From assembly GCF_001634625.1 (NCBI RefSeq), contig NZ_LRSE01000001.1, forward strand, positions 248,001 to 312,000: DNA of 64,000 bases, in the 5' to 3' direction. Below the pieces are notes generated by a model. It was not told where the DNA came from. It worked only from the letters and a program-made list of their open reading frames with translations, and did no database searches. This DNA comes from Croceicoccus bisphenolivorans (GTDB taxonomy: Bacteria; Pseudomonadota; Alphaproteobacteria; Sphingomonadales; Sphingomonadaceae). How positions within the stretch are numbered: position 1 is the first letter of the stretch; each line of letters begins with the position of its first letter. Made by a program: the position numbers and the translations under genes. This document shows positions 34,656-44,635 of this stretch, piece by piece.

Positions 34656-35327
34656 ATGGCCTATACCGATACCCGTCACGACCCCAACCGCGGCGCGACC
34701 ATCGCAACCGTTGCCCTGATCCATGTCGGGCTGGGTTACGCGATCGTCTCCGGCTTTGCCGGCGGGGTGATCAACGAAGCGACCGACACGTTCAAGTCGA
34801 TCTGGATACCCGAAGACAAGGTGGAGATCATCCCGCTCGACCCGCCGGTCGTGCCCGATCCCGCGCCTTCGCAGGCAAGCGAACCGAAGATCGTGCCCGT
34901 GCCGACACCTTGGGACACGAATGTGGACTTCAAGGTGCCCGACGTGCCGATTCCCGACACGCTGCCCACCGCCTATTCGACCGACGTGATCGAAATCCCG
35001 ATCCGCGAAACCACGCCTGCGCCGAAATTCACGCCCAAGGCCGCCGTGCCGAAAGGTAATCCTGGCCGGTGGGTGCGCGAAAGCGACTACCCTTCGCGCA
35101 TGGTGCGGCTTGGCATAGAGGGCAGAACGGGTTTTCGCCTGTCGATCAGCGCAACCGGCAACGTGACCGGCTGCGAGATCACCCGCAGCAGCGGCGCGGC
35201 AGAGCTTGACCGGGCCGCCTGCGACGCCTTGCGCGATCGCGCGACGTTCAAAGGGGCCACAGACGGTAACGGCAATCCCGTCGCAGGCACTTATGAAAGC
35301 ACCATCGTCTGGCAATTGCCGGACTGA
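34656..35327 (+). CDS. TonB-family energy transducer
   Basis: A 223-residue protein with one N-terminal membrane helix (ATVALIHVGLGYAIVSGFAGG), a Pro-rich periplasmic linker (residues about 55-145, DPAPSQAS, VPVPTP), and a TonB C-terminal domain (WVRESDYPSRMVRLGIEGRTGF onward, quoted here as YPSRMVRLGIEG). GAGGAGGG lies five bases before the ATG, a strong site. It would energise outer-membrane receptors like those at 10454 and 62828. ExbB and ExbD are not in the window. Confidence 0.88.
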   Translation: MAYTDTRHDPNRGATIATVALIHVGLGYAIVSGFAGGVINEATDTFKSIWIPEDKVEIIPLDPPVVPDPAPSQASEPKIVPVPTPWDTNVDFKVPDVPIPDTLPTAYSTDVIEIPIRETTPAPKFTPKAAVPKGNPGRWVRESDYPSRMVRLGIEGRTGFRLSISATGNVTGCEITRSSGAAELDRAACDALRDRATFKGATDGNGNPVAGTYESTIVWQLPD

Positions 35328-35340
35328 CCCGCACGCATGT

Positions 35341-35362
35341 GGGGGAGATGCGGTCCTCCCCC
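35341..35362 (+). terminator. Hairpin between TonB and META genes
   Basis: GGGGGAG (35341-35347) pairs with CTCCCCC (35356-35362) around an 8-base loop, then TTACC. It is 14 bases after the TonB stop. Terminator or attenuator, weak T-tract. Confidence 0.4.
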
Positions 35363-35397
35363 TTACCGGGCGGGGCCGCATCGGTTATCGTTGTCCG

Positions 35398-35856
35398 ATG
35401 ATCAAGCCCGCCATAGCCGCACTCGCCCTCATCCTTGCCGCCTGCCAGTCGGTACCGGCGCCTGAACCAGTCGCCGCCGCGCCGGCGCTGTCGCCGGGGC
35501 TGAGCGATACCGGATGGCGCTTCACCCGCTTCACATCGATGGACGACGCACAGGGTGTGACGGAAGCTGGCGGGCGCACCTTCACCCTGTTCTTCCACGC
35601 CGACGGCACGGTGACCGGCACGTTCGATTGCAACAACGTGTCCGCGCGCTGGAACGAAGGGCCGCTTTCGGCCACCGGCACTGCGCTCTATCTTACGCCC
35701 ATCCGCATGACCCGCATGGCCTGCCCCGCAGACAAGCTGGCGATGTTCCTCGGCAGCCAGCTCGCCTATGTCAGCAGCTACACGATCGCGGAGGGCGAAA
35801 TGCACATGGCGCTGCAGATGGATGGCGGCATCATTTCCTTCGAACCGTTAGACTAG
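35398..35856 (+). CDS. META-domain lipoprotein
   Basis: A 152-residue predicted lipoprotein. The signal ends in the lipobox LAAC with the acylated Cys near residue 16, then an Ala/Pro linker, then a META/HslJ-like domain (GWRFTRFTS, FFHADGTVTGTFDCNNVSARW). Probable periplasmic or outer-membrane anchored. Function of the family is unclear; META proteins are linked to resistance and heat shock in other bacteria. The next gene follows four bases later. Confidence 0.78.
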   Translation: MIKPAIAALALILAACQSVPAPEPVAAAPALSPGLSDTGWRFTRFTSMDDAQGVTEAGGRTFTLFFHADGTVTGTFDCNNVSARWNEGPLSATGTALYLTPIRMTRMACPADKLAMFLGSQLAYVSSYTIAEGEMHMALQMDGGIISFEPLD

Positions 35857-35860
35857 GGAG

Positions 35861-36502
35861 ATGGAACCGGAATTCTGGCATTCGCGCTGGCAGGCGAACG
35901 AAATCGGCTTTCACGAGGGCCGCGCCAACGACCTGCTGGTCGCGCATCTGGGCGAACTGGAGATCGAGCGCGGCGCGCGCATTTTCGTACCTCTGTGCGG
36001 CAAGGCGCAGGATATCCCGTGGCTGCTGGCGCAAGGTTACGAAGTCGTCGGCGTTGAACTGTCGGCGATCGCGGTGGGTCAGCTGTTCGCCGACATGGGC
36101 GTCACGCCGCAAGTAACCCGCGCCGGAGCGTTGACACGGTACGATGCACAGGGGATCACGATCTTTGCGGGCGATATGTTCGCGCTTGAAGGCGATCTCC
36201 TCGGCCCTGTCGATGCGATTTACGACCGGGCCTCGCTCGTCGCGCTGCCCTCGTCAATGCGCACGGCTTACGCTACGAAACTGCGCGAACTTGCCCCCGA
36301 TGCGCCGCGCCTGCTGATCACCTTCGTCTATGATCAGGCGATGGCGAACGGCCCGCCGTTCTCGATCCCCGAAAGCGAAGTACGCCGCCTGTTCGGTAAC
36401 GATTATCGCCTGACGCAACTGGAGGATCGCGATGTCGAAGGCGGATTGAAAGGGATGACTCCGGCGCGCGAAGCGGCCTGGCTGATCGACGTTCCCGCCT
36501 AG
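35861..36502 (+). CDS. tpm: Thiopurine S-methyltransferase (TPMT) family
   Basis: A 213-residue SAM-dependent methyltransferase of the bacterial TPMT type. The N-terminal MEPEFWHSRWQANEIGFHEG is family-specific and fixes the start, even though the AGGGAG ribosome site abuts the ATG. The SAM-binding FVPLCGKAQDIPWL is at about residue 42. Bacterial members methylate thiopurines and selenium or tellurium oxyanions. Its stop overlaps the convergent GNAT end by four bases. Confidence 0.9.
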   Translation: MEPEFWHSRWQANEIGFHEGRANDLLVAHLGELEIERGARIFVPLCGKAQDIPWLLAQGYEVVGVELSAIAVGQLFADMGVTPQVTRAGALTRYDAQGITIFAGDMFALEGDLLGPVDAIYDRASLVALPSSMRTAYATKLRELAPDAPRLLITFVYDQAMANGPPFSIPESEVRRLFGNDYRLTQLEDRDVEGGLKGMTPAREAAWLIDVPA

Positions 36503-37032
36503 GTCTTCCGCGCTTCCCATTCGCGGCGAAGAATGCCCCAGATATTGGCATCGCGGATGCCGATGTGGGTATCCCATGTCTCGCGCATCCGCCCCTCCAG
36601 CGTAAAGCCGAGCCGTTCCAGCAGGCGGTTCGAACCGTCGTTGTCGGGATCGGTATCGGCAAAGACGCGGCGGATTGAGGGGTCGGCAAAGGCCACATCG
36701 ATCAGGGCCGTTATCGCCTCTGCCGCGATGCCCCTGCCCCGCCATTTCGGGCGGCACATGTAGCCGATCTCGACATAGCCCGGCTTGCGTGGAAATATCG
36801 CGCAATAGAGGTACGGTTCGTCATCATCGCGACCCGCCGCCACGAATGTCCGGCCGGTTCCCGGTTCTTCCGGGCACAAATAGGCACCCAGTTCCGCCTC
36901 GTCGGCAAAGACGTCGCGGCTCCACCATGTCATGCTGTCGGGATCGCTGAAGGCGTCGAACAGGTGGGCAATATCGCCTTGGTGCAGCGAGCGCAGGACG
37001 AGCCGTTCGGTGGTGGCAACCGTCTCGCTCAT
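36499..37032 (-). CDS. GNAT family N-acetyltransferase (RimJ/RimL type)
   Basis: A 177-residue acetyltransferase. The acetyl-CoA site is RPKWRGRGIAAEAI with the R-x-x-G-x-G/A pattern (residues about 93-106). Strand TERLVLRSLHQGD at the N-terminus and NDGSNRLLERLGF before the C-terminus resemble RimJ/RimL. ATG 37032 overlaps the LysR stop as ATGA. Target unknown. Confidence 0.86.
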   Translation of the reverse strand: MSETVATTERLVLRSLHQGDIAHLFDAFSDPDSMTWWSRDVFADEAELGAYLCPEEPGTGRTFVAAGRDDDEPYLYCAIFPRKPGYVEIGYMCRPKWRGRGIAAEAITALIDVAFADPSIRRVFADTDPDNDGSNRLLERLGFTLEGRMRETWDTHIGIRDANIWGILRREWEARKT

Positions 37033-37820
37033 TGCCCCTGCAGGAACTCGACGAGCGCCTTCACCTTCTTCTGCCGCCATTGCGGACGCGGCGCGACGAG
37101 CCAGTAGCCGTAGCGGCTCTCCTCGATATCGCCCAACGCGACGAGATCGCCGCTTTCCAGCGCGTCTTCCACCAGCTGGAACGGCAGGGTGGTGCGCCCC
37201 AGCCCGCTTTCGACCGCGGCCAGCGCCTGCCCCGTTGCACCGACATGCATCGTCGCGTCCACGCCATCCGGCGCGGGACCACCGGGCCATGCGATCCACG
37301 CATCGTGCGCATCGGGCGCGGCGACAACAACCTGCCGCGCAGGGGCAAGCGGCACTCCTTCAAGATCGCCCGGCCCTTCGGCCAATCGCACCGCGAAATC
37401 GAGGTTCGCCTCGGCAAAATCGGCCAGCGCACCGCCCGCCATGTGGAAACGGGTATCGGGATGCACCGCGCGAAAAGCGCCAAGCCGGCGGGCAAACCAC
37501 GCGCCGAAGAAGTCGCGCGGGGCGGCGAAAGTGAAAATGTGCGAAAGCTGACCGGCCTGCATAGCCTGCACCGATTCCTCGAACCGCAGGAAGCCTTCAC
37601 GCAGGGAATCGAGCCCCGCCTCCGCCTCGTCCGTCAGTTCCAGCCCCTTGGGCGTGCGACGGAACAGGACAACGCCCAGCAAGTCCTCCAGCGCGCGAAT
37701 CTGCTGACCCACGGCTGCCGGCGTGACGGCAAGCTCGTCCGCCGCGCGAGTGAACGACAGATGCCGCGCCGCTGCATCCAGCACGCGCAAGCCATTGAGA
37801 GGAAGATGGGTCCGTTTCAT
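37029..37820 (-). CDS. GcvA-like LysR transcriptional regulator
   Basis: A 263-residue LTTR. N-terminus LPLNGLRVLDAAARHLSFT and AVTPAAVGQQIRALED are GcvA-type. It is about 40 residues shorter than usual, mostly in the effector domain. It is translationally coupled to the GNAT gene downstream (ATGA), so it may control acetylation-related genes. Effector unknown. Confidence 0.88.
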   Translation of the reverse strand: MKRTHLPLNGLRVLDAAARHLSFTRAADELAVTPAAVGQQIRALEDLLGVVLFRRTPKGLELTDEAEAGLDSLREGFLRFEESVQAMQAGQLSHIFTFAAPRDFFGAWFARRLGAFRAVHPDTRFHMAGGALADFAEANLDFAVRLAEGPGDLEGVPLAPARQVVVAAPDAHDAWIAWPGGPAPDGVDATMHVGATGQALAAVESGLGRTTLPFQLVEDALESGDLVALGDIEESRYGYWLVAPRPQWRQKKVKALVEFLQGQ

Positions 37821-38312
37821 CGCCGGGCGGGTTTAGGGCGGGTTTGCGGTTTGGGCAACGGGGCGGTTTGGGCGGCAATGGTTTGGGAGACCGTCATTGA
37901 CGGAAGATCACCGCCTCATCATGGTCAGGGGGCTTGAGCACTTGTTGCCAGGAAACGACTTCTGCGACCTCACGGTGTGAGGCGGTGAACACCTCGGCAG
38001 CGACATCTCCGGTGCCTTCTATTGCCCGCGCAATTTTGCCCTCAGACCAGCCTTGCGTGGTCAGATATTGACACTCGCTGTCGCATAGAAAGTTGCGAAT
38101 GGAGGGATTGTCTATTGGGGGTCGCCGCCCTGCCCTGACGCTCCATCACCGCTCAAACAGCTGCGGCCTTATCGGTGGGAACGATCAACGTAACAAAGTG
38201 ACGCATCAAGGATAGTCGGGCTGGTCTACACAACGACCACAATCGGATCGTTAGCGGCAATTCCACATATGGTCAGAAATATCGGATAGCTGTCGTGCCG
38301 CTAACCAACTCC
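37821..38312. other. 492-base intergenic region with a possible gene relic
   Basis: No intact gene. It contains a minus-strand open stretch with coding-like composition (37894-38145) and otherwise nothing I can assign. G+C is visibly lower than in flanking genes. Confidence 0.45.
37894..38145 (-). pseudogene. Possible gene relic without a start codon
   Basis: A minus-strand frame of 83 codons opens after a stop at 38146-38148 and ends with TGA at 37894. It reads like real protein (for example GWSEGKIARAIEGTGD and VVSWQQVLKPPDHDE) with balanced charge, but has no ATG or early GTG and no ribosome site. I do not recognise it. It may be the C-terminal end of a lost gene or chance. Confidence 0.3.
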
Positions 38313-39215
38313 TTAAACCGCAACGTCAGCCTTGATCACGGCCTGCGGCGCGTAGTCCTCCACTTCGAAATCCTCGATCCGGTAATCGTCGATACTTGCA
38401 GCCTTGCGGGTCAGGCGCATCTTCGGATGGCCGCGCGGCTCGCGCGACAACTGCTCGCGCGCCTGCTCCACGTGGTTGAGGTAGAGGTGCACATCGCCGC
38501 CGAACCAGACGAACTCGCCCAACTCCAGCCCAGCCTGCTGCGCCAGCATCAGTTGCAGGGCGCAAGCGTTCACCCAGTTGAAGCCGACGCCCAGCAGCAG
38601 GTCGGCACTGCGCTGGAACATCAGTGAATTGAGCCTGCCGTCCGATGTCACGTGATACTGGTAGACCATGTGGCACGGCGGCAGGGCCATCTGGCCGACC
38701 TCCGCCACGTTCCAGCCGTGGAACAGCATCCGGCGGCTGGACGGATTGTTGCGCAGCATTTCGATCAGGTCGCCGATCTGGTCGTATTCGCGCCCGTCGC
38801 TGCTAAGCCAGCGCCGCCACTGCTTGCCGTAAACCGGGCCAAGCTCGCCCCACTTCGCGGCAAAGGCGTCGTCCTCTGCAATGCGCGCCTCGAAATCGGG
38901 CTGGCTGATATCCTCGCCCGTCTCTCGCCGGTAATTCGCCAGCGGCCAGTCGGTCCAGATCTTCACATTCTCGCGCACCAGCGGCTGGATATTGGTGCCG
39001 CCGGTCAGGAACCACAGCATCTCCTTCACCGCAGTCTTCCAGAACACCCGCTTCGTCGTCAGCAGCGGGATCGACCCGTCCGACAGGTCGAAGCGCGCCA
39101 TCGCGCCGAAGACGGACCGCGTGCCCACCCCTGTCCTGTCGACTCGCTCATCCCCGCGTTCGAGCACGTGTTCCAGAAGGTCGAGATACTGGTATTCGGG
39201 GTGACGCATGCCCAA
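38313..39215 (-). CDS. thyA: Thymidylate synthase
   Basis: A 300-residue ThyA that methylates dUMP to dTMP using methylene-tetrahydrofolate. The catalytic Cys lies in PPCHMVYQYHV; the dUMP-binding block has QRSADLLLGVGFNW. The substrate loop RTGVGTRSVFG is near residue 27. All key residues present. Either of two nearby Met codons (39215 or 39209) can be the start. Divergent from tRNA-Pro. Confidence 0.96.
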   Translation of the reverse strand: MGMRHPEYQYLDLLEHVLERGDERVDRTGVGTRSVFGAMARFDLSDGSIPLLTTKRVFWKTAVKEMLWFLTGGTNIQPLVRENVKIWTDWPLANYRRETGEDISQPDFEARIAEDDAFAAKWGELGPVYGKQWRRWLSSDGREYDQIGDLIEMLRNNPSSRRMLFHGWNVAEVGQMALPPCHMVYQYHVTSDGRLNSLMFQRSADLLLGVGFNWVNACALQLMLAQQAGLELGEFVWFGGDVHLYLNHVEQAREQLSREPRGHPKMRLTRKAASIDDYRIEDFEVEDYAPQAVIKADVAV

Positions 39216-39426
39216 TGCCCTGCGGATCGCTGCTGGAGAGTGAGAACTCTAGCCCAGCCATGCCCGAAGGCGAACCCGCACGGGGCATAAATGCGAGGAA
39301 AAACGCGAAGGTCCGCAACAAAGTCCATGAAAGCGAGAATGCCCGCTTGCCAGTGGGTGAAGTCCCCCTTATAGGCGCGCACCTGCCTCGCCGCGACGGC
39401 ACCACCGAAGCGGCAGACCGACCGGT

Positions 39427-39503
39427 CGGGGAGTAGCTCAGCCTGGTAGAGCACTGTCTTCGGGAGGCAGGGGCCGGAGGTTCGAATCCTCTCTCCCCGA
39501 CCA
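39427..39503 (+). tRNA. tRNA-Pro (anticodon CGG)
   Basis: A complete cloverleaf. Acceptor arms CGGGGAG and CTCCCCG, D arm GCTC/GAGC, anticodon stem CTGTC/GGCAG with loop TTCGGGA giving CGG, and T arm GGAGG-TTCGAAT-CCTCT (last pair G-T). Discriminator A and an encoded CCA end it. Confidence 0.95.
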
Positions 39504-39620
39504 ATTTTCGCTAGCGATAGACAGCCCGGTGGCTGTTTATCCGCGAGCATTCCCCAGCGAAGCGCCAGGCGCACCTAACCGGCGACAAGGCGGGAGGCGA
39601 CAAGCGCCCCCACCCCGATC

Positions 39621-42600
39621 TCACACCGCAAACAGTGTCCGCCCCTGCCCTGCGATATGCGCCAGCATCGCGGGCGAAACCGGCACAGCGTTCTCTGCCC
39701 GCCCGACCATCGCGCGGAACTGGCGGATTGCGGCGGAGCGGCTTTCGGCCCAGCCATCGACCGAGGCCTGCAGGTCGGCTTTCGCCTTTTCGCTGCGCAA
39801 CAGGCGACGCAGGAATTCCAGACGCATCTGCTGAAGATCGCGCGACAAACCGGCCACCAGCAGGCGTTCCCACGGATCGGACGGGCTCATCACCGCAGCC
39901 GTTTGCTGCGCCCAGTCGATGCCCAGCCTTGCGCCAAGATCCGTGAAGGTCGCCGCGATCTGGCGTGCGTCGATCCCGCTGTCGGCGGCAAGCCGCGCCA
40001 GCCCGACCGCGCCGTCCATCTCGAAGAGGTTGACCACCGGCACGGTATCCGCCACCGGCGCGCCTTTTCCGGTCAGTTCGCCGCGCAGGCGTTCGGAATG
40101 GGCCAACGCCGCCGCTTCGAGCAGGTTGTCCGTATCCTTGGCCAAGGCGTCGACGAAAGGTTTAAGCTCGTCCTGCAACGCCTGCGGCGCAACCGGCCCC
40201 GCGCCCAGCCGCAGGACATCGGCCATGTGGCTGCGCACGGCGCTTGCGGCGCGGTGGAGCAGCAGCAAGCGTGCTTCCTCTCCCATCTTGCCATTTTCGA
40301 TCCGCTGCCACAGCGATCCGAGGTCGAACAGCAGGTCGACCGTAATGAACGCGCCGGCAACGTCGCAGAGCAACGCGCCTTCCTCTTCCGCCAGTTCGAA
40401 CGGCAGGACCATGCCCAGCCGGTTGACGACGCGGTTGGCGACTTCGGTCGCGATGATTTCGCGCCGCAGGCGGTGACCTTCGATGTACTTGCGGAACTTG
40501 CCCTGCATCTCTGCCGGAAATGAGCCGACCAGCGATGCTTCCAGCGCGGGATCGTCAGGCAGCTTCGAATCCTCGATCGCCTTTTGCAGCACGAGCTTGG
40601 AACTGGACAGGAGCACGGCGAGTTCGGGGCGGGTCAGCCCGTGCCCGTCGGCGGCGCGGCGGGTGAAGACGTCGCTTGCGGCCAGCCCCTCGGTCTTGCG
40701 ATCCAGGTCGCCGCCATCTTCCAGTTGTTCGATCAGCCGGATCTGCGATGCCGTGGCTTGCGAGCCGCCCTGTTCAGCAACGGACAGGGCCAGCGTCTGC
40801 AGGCGGTTGTCTTCCAGCACGATGTCCGCGACCTCGTCGGTCATCCCGGCAAGGATCGTGTTGCGGCGTTCTTCGGACAGGCGGCCCGCCTTGCGCGCGG
40901 CTTCCAGCGCGATCTTGATGTTGACCTCGTTGTCCGAACAATCGACGCCCGCCGAATTGTCGATGAAGTCGGTGTTGATGCGCCCGCCACCCAGTGCGAA
41001 CTCGATGCGCCCGGCTTGCGTGATGCCAAGGTTCGCGCCTTCGCCGATGACCTTCACCCGCAAGTCCGCCGCATCGACGCGCAACGCGTCGTTCGACGGG
41101 TCGCCGACCTCGACATGGTTCTGCGATGTCGATTTGACGTAAGTGCCGATCCCGCCGAACCACAGCAGGTCTGCCGGTGCGGCCAGCACCGCAGCGATCA
41201 GGCGGTCGGGCTCGACCTCCTTATCCTCGATGCCAAGCGCCGTTCGCGCCTGCTTTGACAGCGGAATGCGCTTCATCGTGCGCGGGAAGACGCCGCCGCC
41301 CTTGCTGATCAGCGCCTCGTCATAATCGGCCCAGCTGGAGCGCGGCAGGCCGAACAGGCGCTTGCGCTCCTTCCAGCTTGTCGCCGGATCGGGATCGGGA
41401 TCGATGAACACGTGGCGATGGTCGAACCCCGCTATCAGACGGATCGATTTCGACAGCAGCATCCCGTTACCGAACACGTCACCCGACATGTCGCCGCAAC
41501 CGACGACAGAGACGGGATCGTTCTGCACGTCGACGCCCATTTCAAGGAAGTGGCGCTGCACCGAAATCCACGCACCGCGCGCGGTGATGCCCATCGCCTT
41601 GTGGTCGTATCCGTTGGAGCCGCCGCTGGCGAAAGCATCGCCCAGCCAGAAGCCGTGCGCCTTGGCAATGGCGTTGGCGACATCGGAGAAGCTGGCCGTG
41701 CCCTTGTCGGCGGCGACCACGAAGTAGGGGTCGTCACCATCCAGCACGCGCACGCCCTGCGGGTGGACGACCTTGCCGTCGACGATATTGTCAGTAACCG
41801 AAAGCAGCGCGCGGATGAAGACCTGGTAACTGCCCTTGCCTTCCGCTGCCCACGAATCGCGGTCGCGAACCGGATCGGGCAGCTGCTTGGGATAGAATCC
41901 GCCCTTGGCCCCCGTCGGCACGATGACAGCGTTCTTCACGCGCTGTGCCTTCATCAGTCCGAGGATTTCGGTGCGATAATCGTCGCGCCGGTCGGACCAG
42001 CGCAGGCCACCGCGCGCTACCGGCCCTGCGCGCAAGTGGATGCCCTCCACCCGCCGGGAATAGACGAAAATCTCTCGCCACGGCAGCGGCTTGGGCAGGC
42101 CCGGCACGCCCGAACTGTCCAGCTTCAGCGCCAGCGCCTCTTGTGCCGCAGGGGCAAAGGCGTTGGTGCGCAGCACCGCCTCTATCGTCGCATGATAATG
42201 GCGCAGCAGGCGATCGTCGTTGATCGCGTTGACGTTGGCCAGACCGTCGCGGATTGCCTTGCGCGCCTTGTCTGCCGCGGCGTCGGGCTTCTTCGTCGCC
42301 GGATCGTGCATTGCGCGAAACAGGTCCACCAACCCGCGTGCCACCGCAGGCGCGCCGGCAAAGGCGGAAACGACCGTGCCGATGGTAAAGCCCAGCCCGC
42401 CCTGCCGCAGATAACGGTAGATCGCGCGCAGCCACACCGTTTCCTGACGCCCCAGTCCGGTGGAGACGACCAGCCGGTTGAAAGCGTCGTTTTCGTCTAC
42501 GTTGTTGAGGACGGCGGAAATCGCCCCCTCTATCGCGGCGGCGCGATCCATCACCGCGCCGACATCCCCGTCCTGCCCCAGGCTGAGCACGAAGTCGTGA

Positions 42601-44333
42601 ACCGTGCCGATCCGCCTTTCGTCCAGCGGGGTCGGGATTTCGGCCATCACGCGGAAGCCGAAGTTCTCCAGCGCCGGAACCGCATCCGACAAAGGCAGGA
42701 CGCCTTCGTACTGATAGACTTTCAGGCGGATCTGGTCTGCAGGATCATGTTCCAGCCGATAGAGGCGCGCATCGCGGCGAAGCGAGGTGTCATCCTCCGG
42801 CAAGGCGGCCAGCGCCCTGATGCGCAGAATGTCGCGCGCAGCTTCGGCCGCGCCGTAATCGGCGCGATAAGCCACGGGGAATGCGTTGGCATAATGCGCG
42901 GCAAGCGCGGCGGCGCGGCCCGCATCCTCGCATTCGGCAAGGGCATGTTCGACCGCTTCCTCCCAACCGCGCAGCATCGTCTGCAGCCGCGCATCAAGCG
43001 TTGTCTCGTCCGGCACGCCCTGCCCGCCGCGAATGTCGAGCACGAAGCGCAGCAGGGCCAGATTGCCCCCTTCGATCTGCAAGGCCCAGTCCAGCGTTTC
43101 GGCGCGGGATTCGCTTTCCAGCAGATCCATGATGCGCAGGCGCGTTTCCGTGCTCATCAGGTCGCGCGGCAGCCAGACGAACGCGAACATATGGCGAGAG
43201 AGGGCACCTTCGACCAGCGCAAGGCGCGGGCGCGGGCGATCGACCAGTCCCGACATCATCGTGGCAAGCCGGGCGATGGCATGTTCGGGCAGACCGATCA
43301 GGAGATCGTGGGGTAGCACGGTCAGCGCGTGGAGCACCGCCTTGCCGGTATGCCCTTTCGGATCGAAGCCCAGCCGGACGGTCAGTTCCCCGAATTCGCG
43401 CCGCATGCGCGGCACCTCGTCGGGCGGGGTGTTGAGTGCGGCACTGGTCCATGTGCCCGCATGGGCCGACAAGGCGACGATCTTGCCATCCTCCACCACC
43501 GGCACAATCAGCAGGTCCATCGGCACGGGGCGGTGGACGCGCGAAAGCTGGTTCGCCTTCACCGCCAGCGGCGCCTTTGCCAGCGCATCCTCGCCCAGCC
43601 GGTCGAACCATGCGAAGGCGCGATCCCACGAGGGATCGGCAAGAATCTGGCGCGCGGACTTTCGGCAAACGCCCAGCACCTGCGACTGGCTGCCGTCGCG
43701 GTGGCGGGTGACATGGCCGAGCTGCGTCAGCATGCCGCCTGCAAACCAGTCGAGCAGCGCGCGCCCTTCGGGATCGGCGACGCAGCGTGCATCACGCTCC
43801 ATTGCGGTGATCATCTTGGGCCAGTCTTCGACTGCCGCGCGAACATCGGCGAGCGTTGTCTGCAGCGCATCGACGATCTGGCGGCGGTGCGCACCGTCCA
43901 CGCGCGGCGCCTCTACATAGATGAACGATTCCTCGCGTCCCGCAGCGCCATCGGCCTTCAACGTGACGAGCGTGCCGTCGGCACCGCGCTCCACCGGAAC
44001 GACCGGATGGACCAGCGTGTCGGCGACCAGTCCGAACTCCGACAGGGTGGCGGCAATGGAATCGACGAGGAACGGCATGTCGCGGTTGATGATCGCGATG
44101 CGGGTACCGCGTCTTCCTTCGGGCGCGGAGGCGATCGTGATGACCGACTTGCCCTCTTCCCGCTGTGCCGCGGCGTCGAGCAGGAACTGCGCAATCTCGG
44201 TCCGAAAGGCCTTGGGCAATGGTTCATCGCCGGGAAGTTCGGAATCAACGATGTGCCGGATCAGCACGTCGACAAGCTTGCTATCGCGCGATGCGGTCTT
44301 TTCGCTGCGCGCCCTGGATGTGGTCTTGGTCAA
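39621..44333 (-). CDS. gdhB: NAD-specific glutamate dehydrogenase, large (180-kDa) type
   Basis: A 1570-residue enzyme that oxidatively deaminates glutamate to 2-oxoglutarate and ammonia. The large N-terminal region carries ACT-like segments (RGTRIAIINRDMPFLVD), and the catalytic part includes GGLRWSDRRDDYRTEILG, NAVIVPTGAKGGF, GSNGYDHKAMGITARG and VGCGDMSGDVFGNGM. Length is usual for alphaproteobacteria. It links the island's ammonia and glutamate (for example from the GS-like ligase) to central carbon. Divergent from otsB across 302 bases. Confidence 0.95.
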   Translation of the reverse strand: MTKTTSRARSEKTASRDSKLVDVLIRHIVDSELPGDEPLPKAFRTEIAQFLLDAAAQREEGKSVITIASAPEGRRGTRIAIINRDMPFLVDSIAATLSEFGLVADTLVHPVVPVERGADGTLVTLKADGAAGREESFIYVEAPRVDGAHRRQIVDALQTTLADVRAAVEDWPKMITAMERDARCVADPEGRALLDWFAGGMLTQLGHVTRHRDGSQSQVLGVCRKSARQILADPSWDRAFAWFDRLGEDALAKAPLAVKANQLSRVHRPVPMDLLIVPVVEDGKIVALSAHAGTWTSAALNTPPDEVPRMRREFGELTVRLGFDPKGHTGKAVLHALTVLPHDLLIGLPEHAIARLATMMSGLVDRPRPRLALVEGALSRHMFAFVWLPRDLMSTETRLRIMDLLESESRAETLDWALQIEGGNLALLRFVLDIRGGQGVPDETTLDARLQTMLRGWEEAVEHALAECEDAGRAAALAAHYANAFPVAYRADYGAAEAARDILRIRALAALPEDDTSLRRDARLYRLEHDPADQIRLKVYQYEGVLPLSDAVPALENFGFRVMAEIPTPLDERRIGTVHDFVLSLGQDGDVGAVMDRAAAIEGAISAVLNNVDENDAFNRLVVSTGLGRQETVWLRAIYRYLRQGGLGFTIGTVVSAFAGAPAVARGLVDLFRAMHDPATKKPDAAADKARKAIRDGLANVNAINDDRLLRHYHATIEAVLRTNAFAPAAQEALALKLDSSGVPGLPKPLPWREIFVYSRRVEGIHLRAGPVARGGLRWSDRRDDYRTEILGLMKAQRVKNAVIVPTGAKGGFYPKQLPDPVRDRDSWAAEGKGSYQVFIRALLSVTDNIVDGKVVHPQGVRVLDGDDPYFVVAADKGTASFSDVANAIAKAHGFWLGDAFASGGSNGYDHKAMGITARGAWISVQRHFLEMGVDVQNDPVSVVGCGDMSGDVFGNGMLLSKSIRLIAGFDHRHVFIDPDPDPATSWKERKRLFGLPRSSWADYDEALISKGGGVFPRTMKRIPLSKQARTALGIEDKEVEPDRLIAAVLAAPADLLWFGGIGTYVKSTSQNHVEVGDPSNDALRVDAADLRVKVIGEGANLGITQAGRIEFALGGGRINTDFIDNSAGVDCSDNEVNIKIALEAARKAGRLSEERRNTILAGMTDEVADIVLEDNRLQTLALSVAEQGGSQATASQIRLIEQLEDGGDLDRKTEGLAASDVFTRRAADGHGLTRPELAVLLSSSKLVLQKAIEDSKLPDDPALEASLVGSFPAEMQGKFRKYIEGHRLRREIIATEVANRVVNRLGMVLPFELAEEEGALLCDVAGAFITVDLLFDLGSLWQRIENGKMGEEARLLLLHRAASAVRSHMADVLRLGAGPVAPQALQDELKPFVDALAKDTDNLLEAAALAHSERLRGELTGKGAPVADTVPVVNLFEMDGAVGLARLAADSGIDARQIAATFTDLGARLGIDWAQQTAAVMSPSDPWERLLVAGLSRDLQQMRLEFLRRLLRSEKAKADLQASVDGWAESRSAAIRQFRAMVGRAENAVPVSPAMLAHIAGQGRTLFAV

Positions 44334-44635
44334 GTTCCCTCGCCATTTCTTTATCTAGCAACGATGCCCACACCGATCCTAATGTCCGGAAGAGCGGTTC
44401 GATCCCGAAAATGCAGCGGTTTTCTTGCATTTTTGCCGGAATCAGGACCGATACTTCGGTGGTATGCGGTGTGGCTCGTCTATCCTTTCGTCGCCGCTTG
44501 CTGATACGCATCGGCGCTTGTCATGCCTTATGGCTCGCACATCGCCCCTGCTCCCGCAATTGCGGTCGGGCCGCCATGCACAAGTGACCTCGCGGCCATG
44601 GAACTTGCTGCATCCGCGAAGAAGGGTTGACCCCC
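44334..44635. other. Divergent intergenic region, gdh / otsB
   Basis: 302 bases with a perfect 8-bp inverted repeat AAAATGCA/TGCATTTT at 44408-44433 (10-base spacer), a candidate operator. A ribosome site GAAGGG precedes the otsB ATG. No gene seen. Confidence 0.45.

Noticed and set aside
41412-43316. 634-codon plus-strand frame opposite the glutamate dehydrogenase
   Set aside because: Low-complexity composition (Arg, Gln, His) and no ribosome site; the opposite strand has all GDH motifs.
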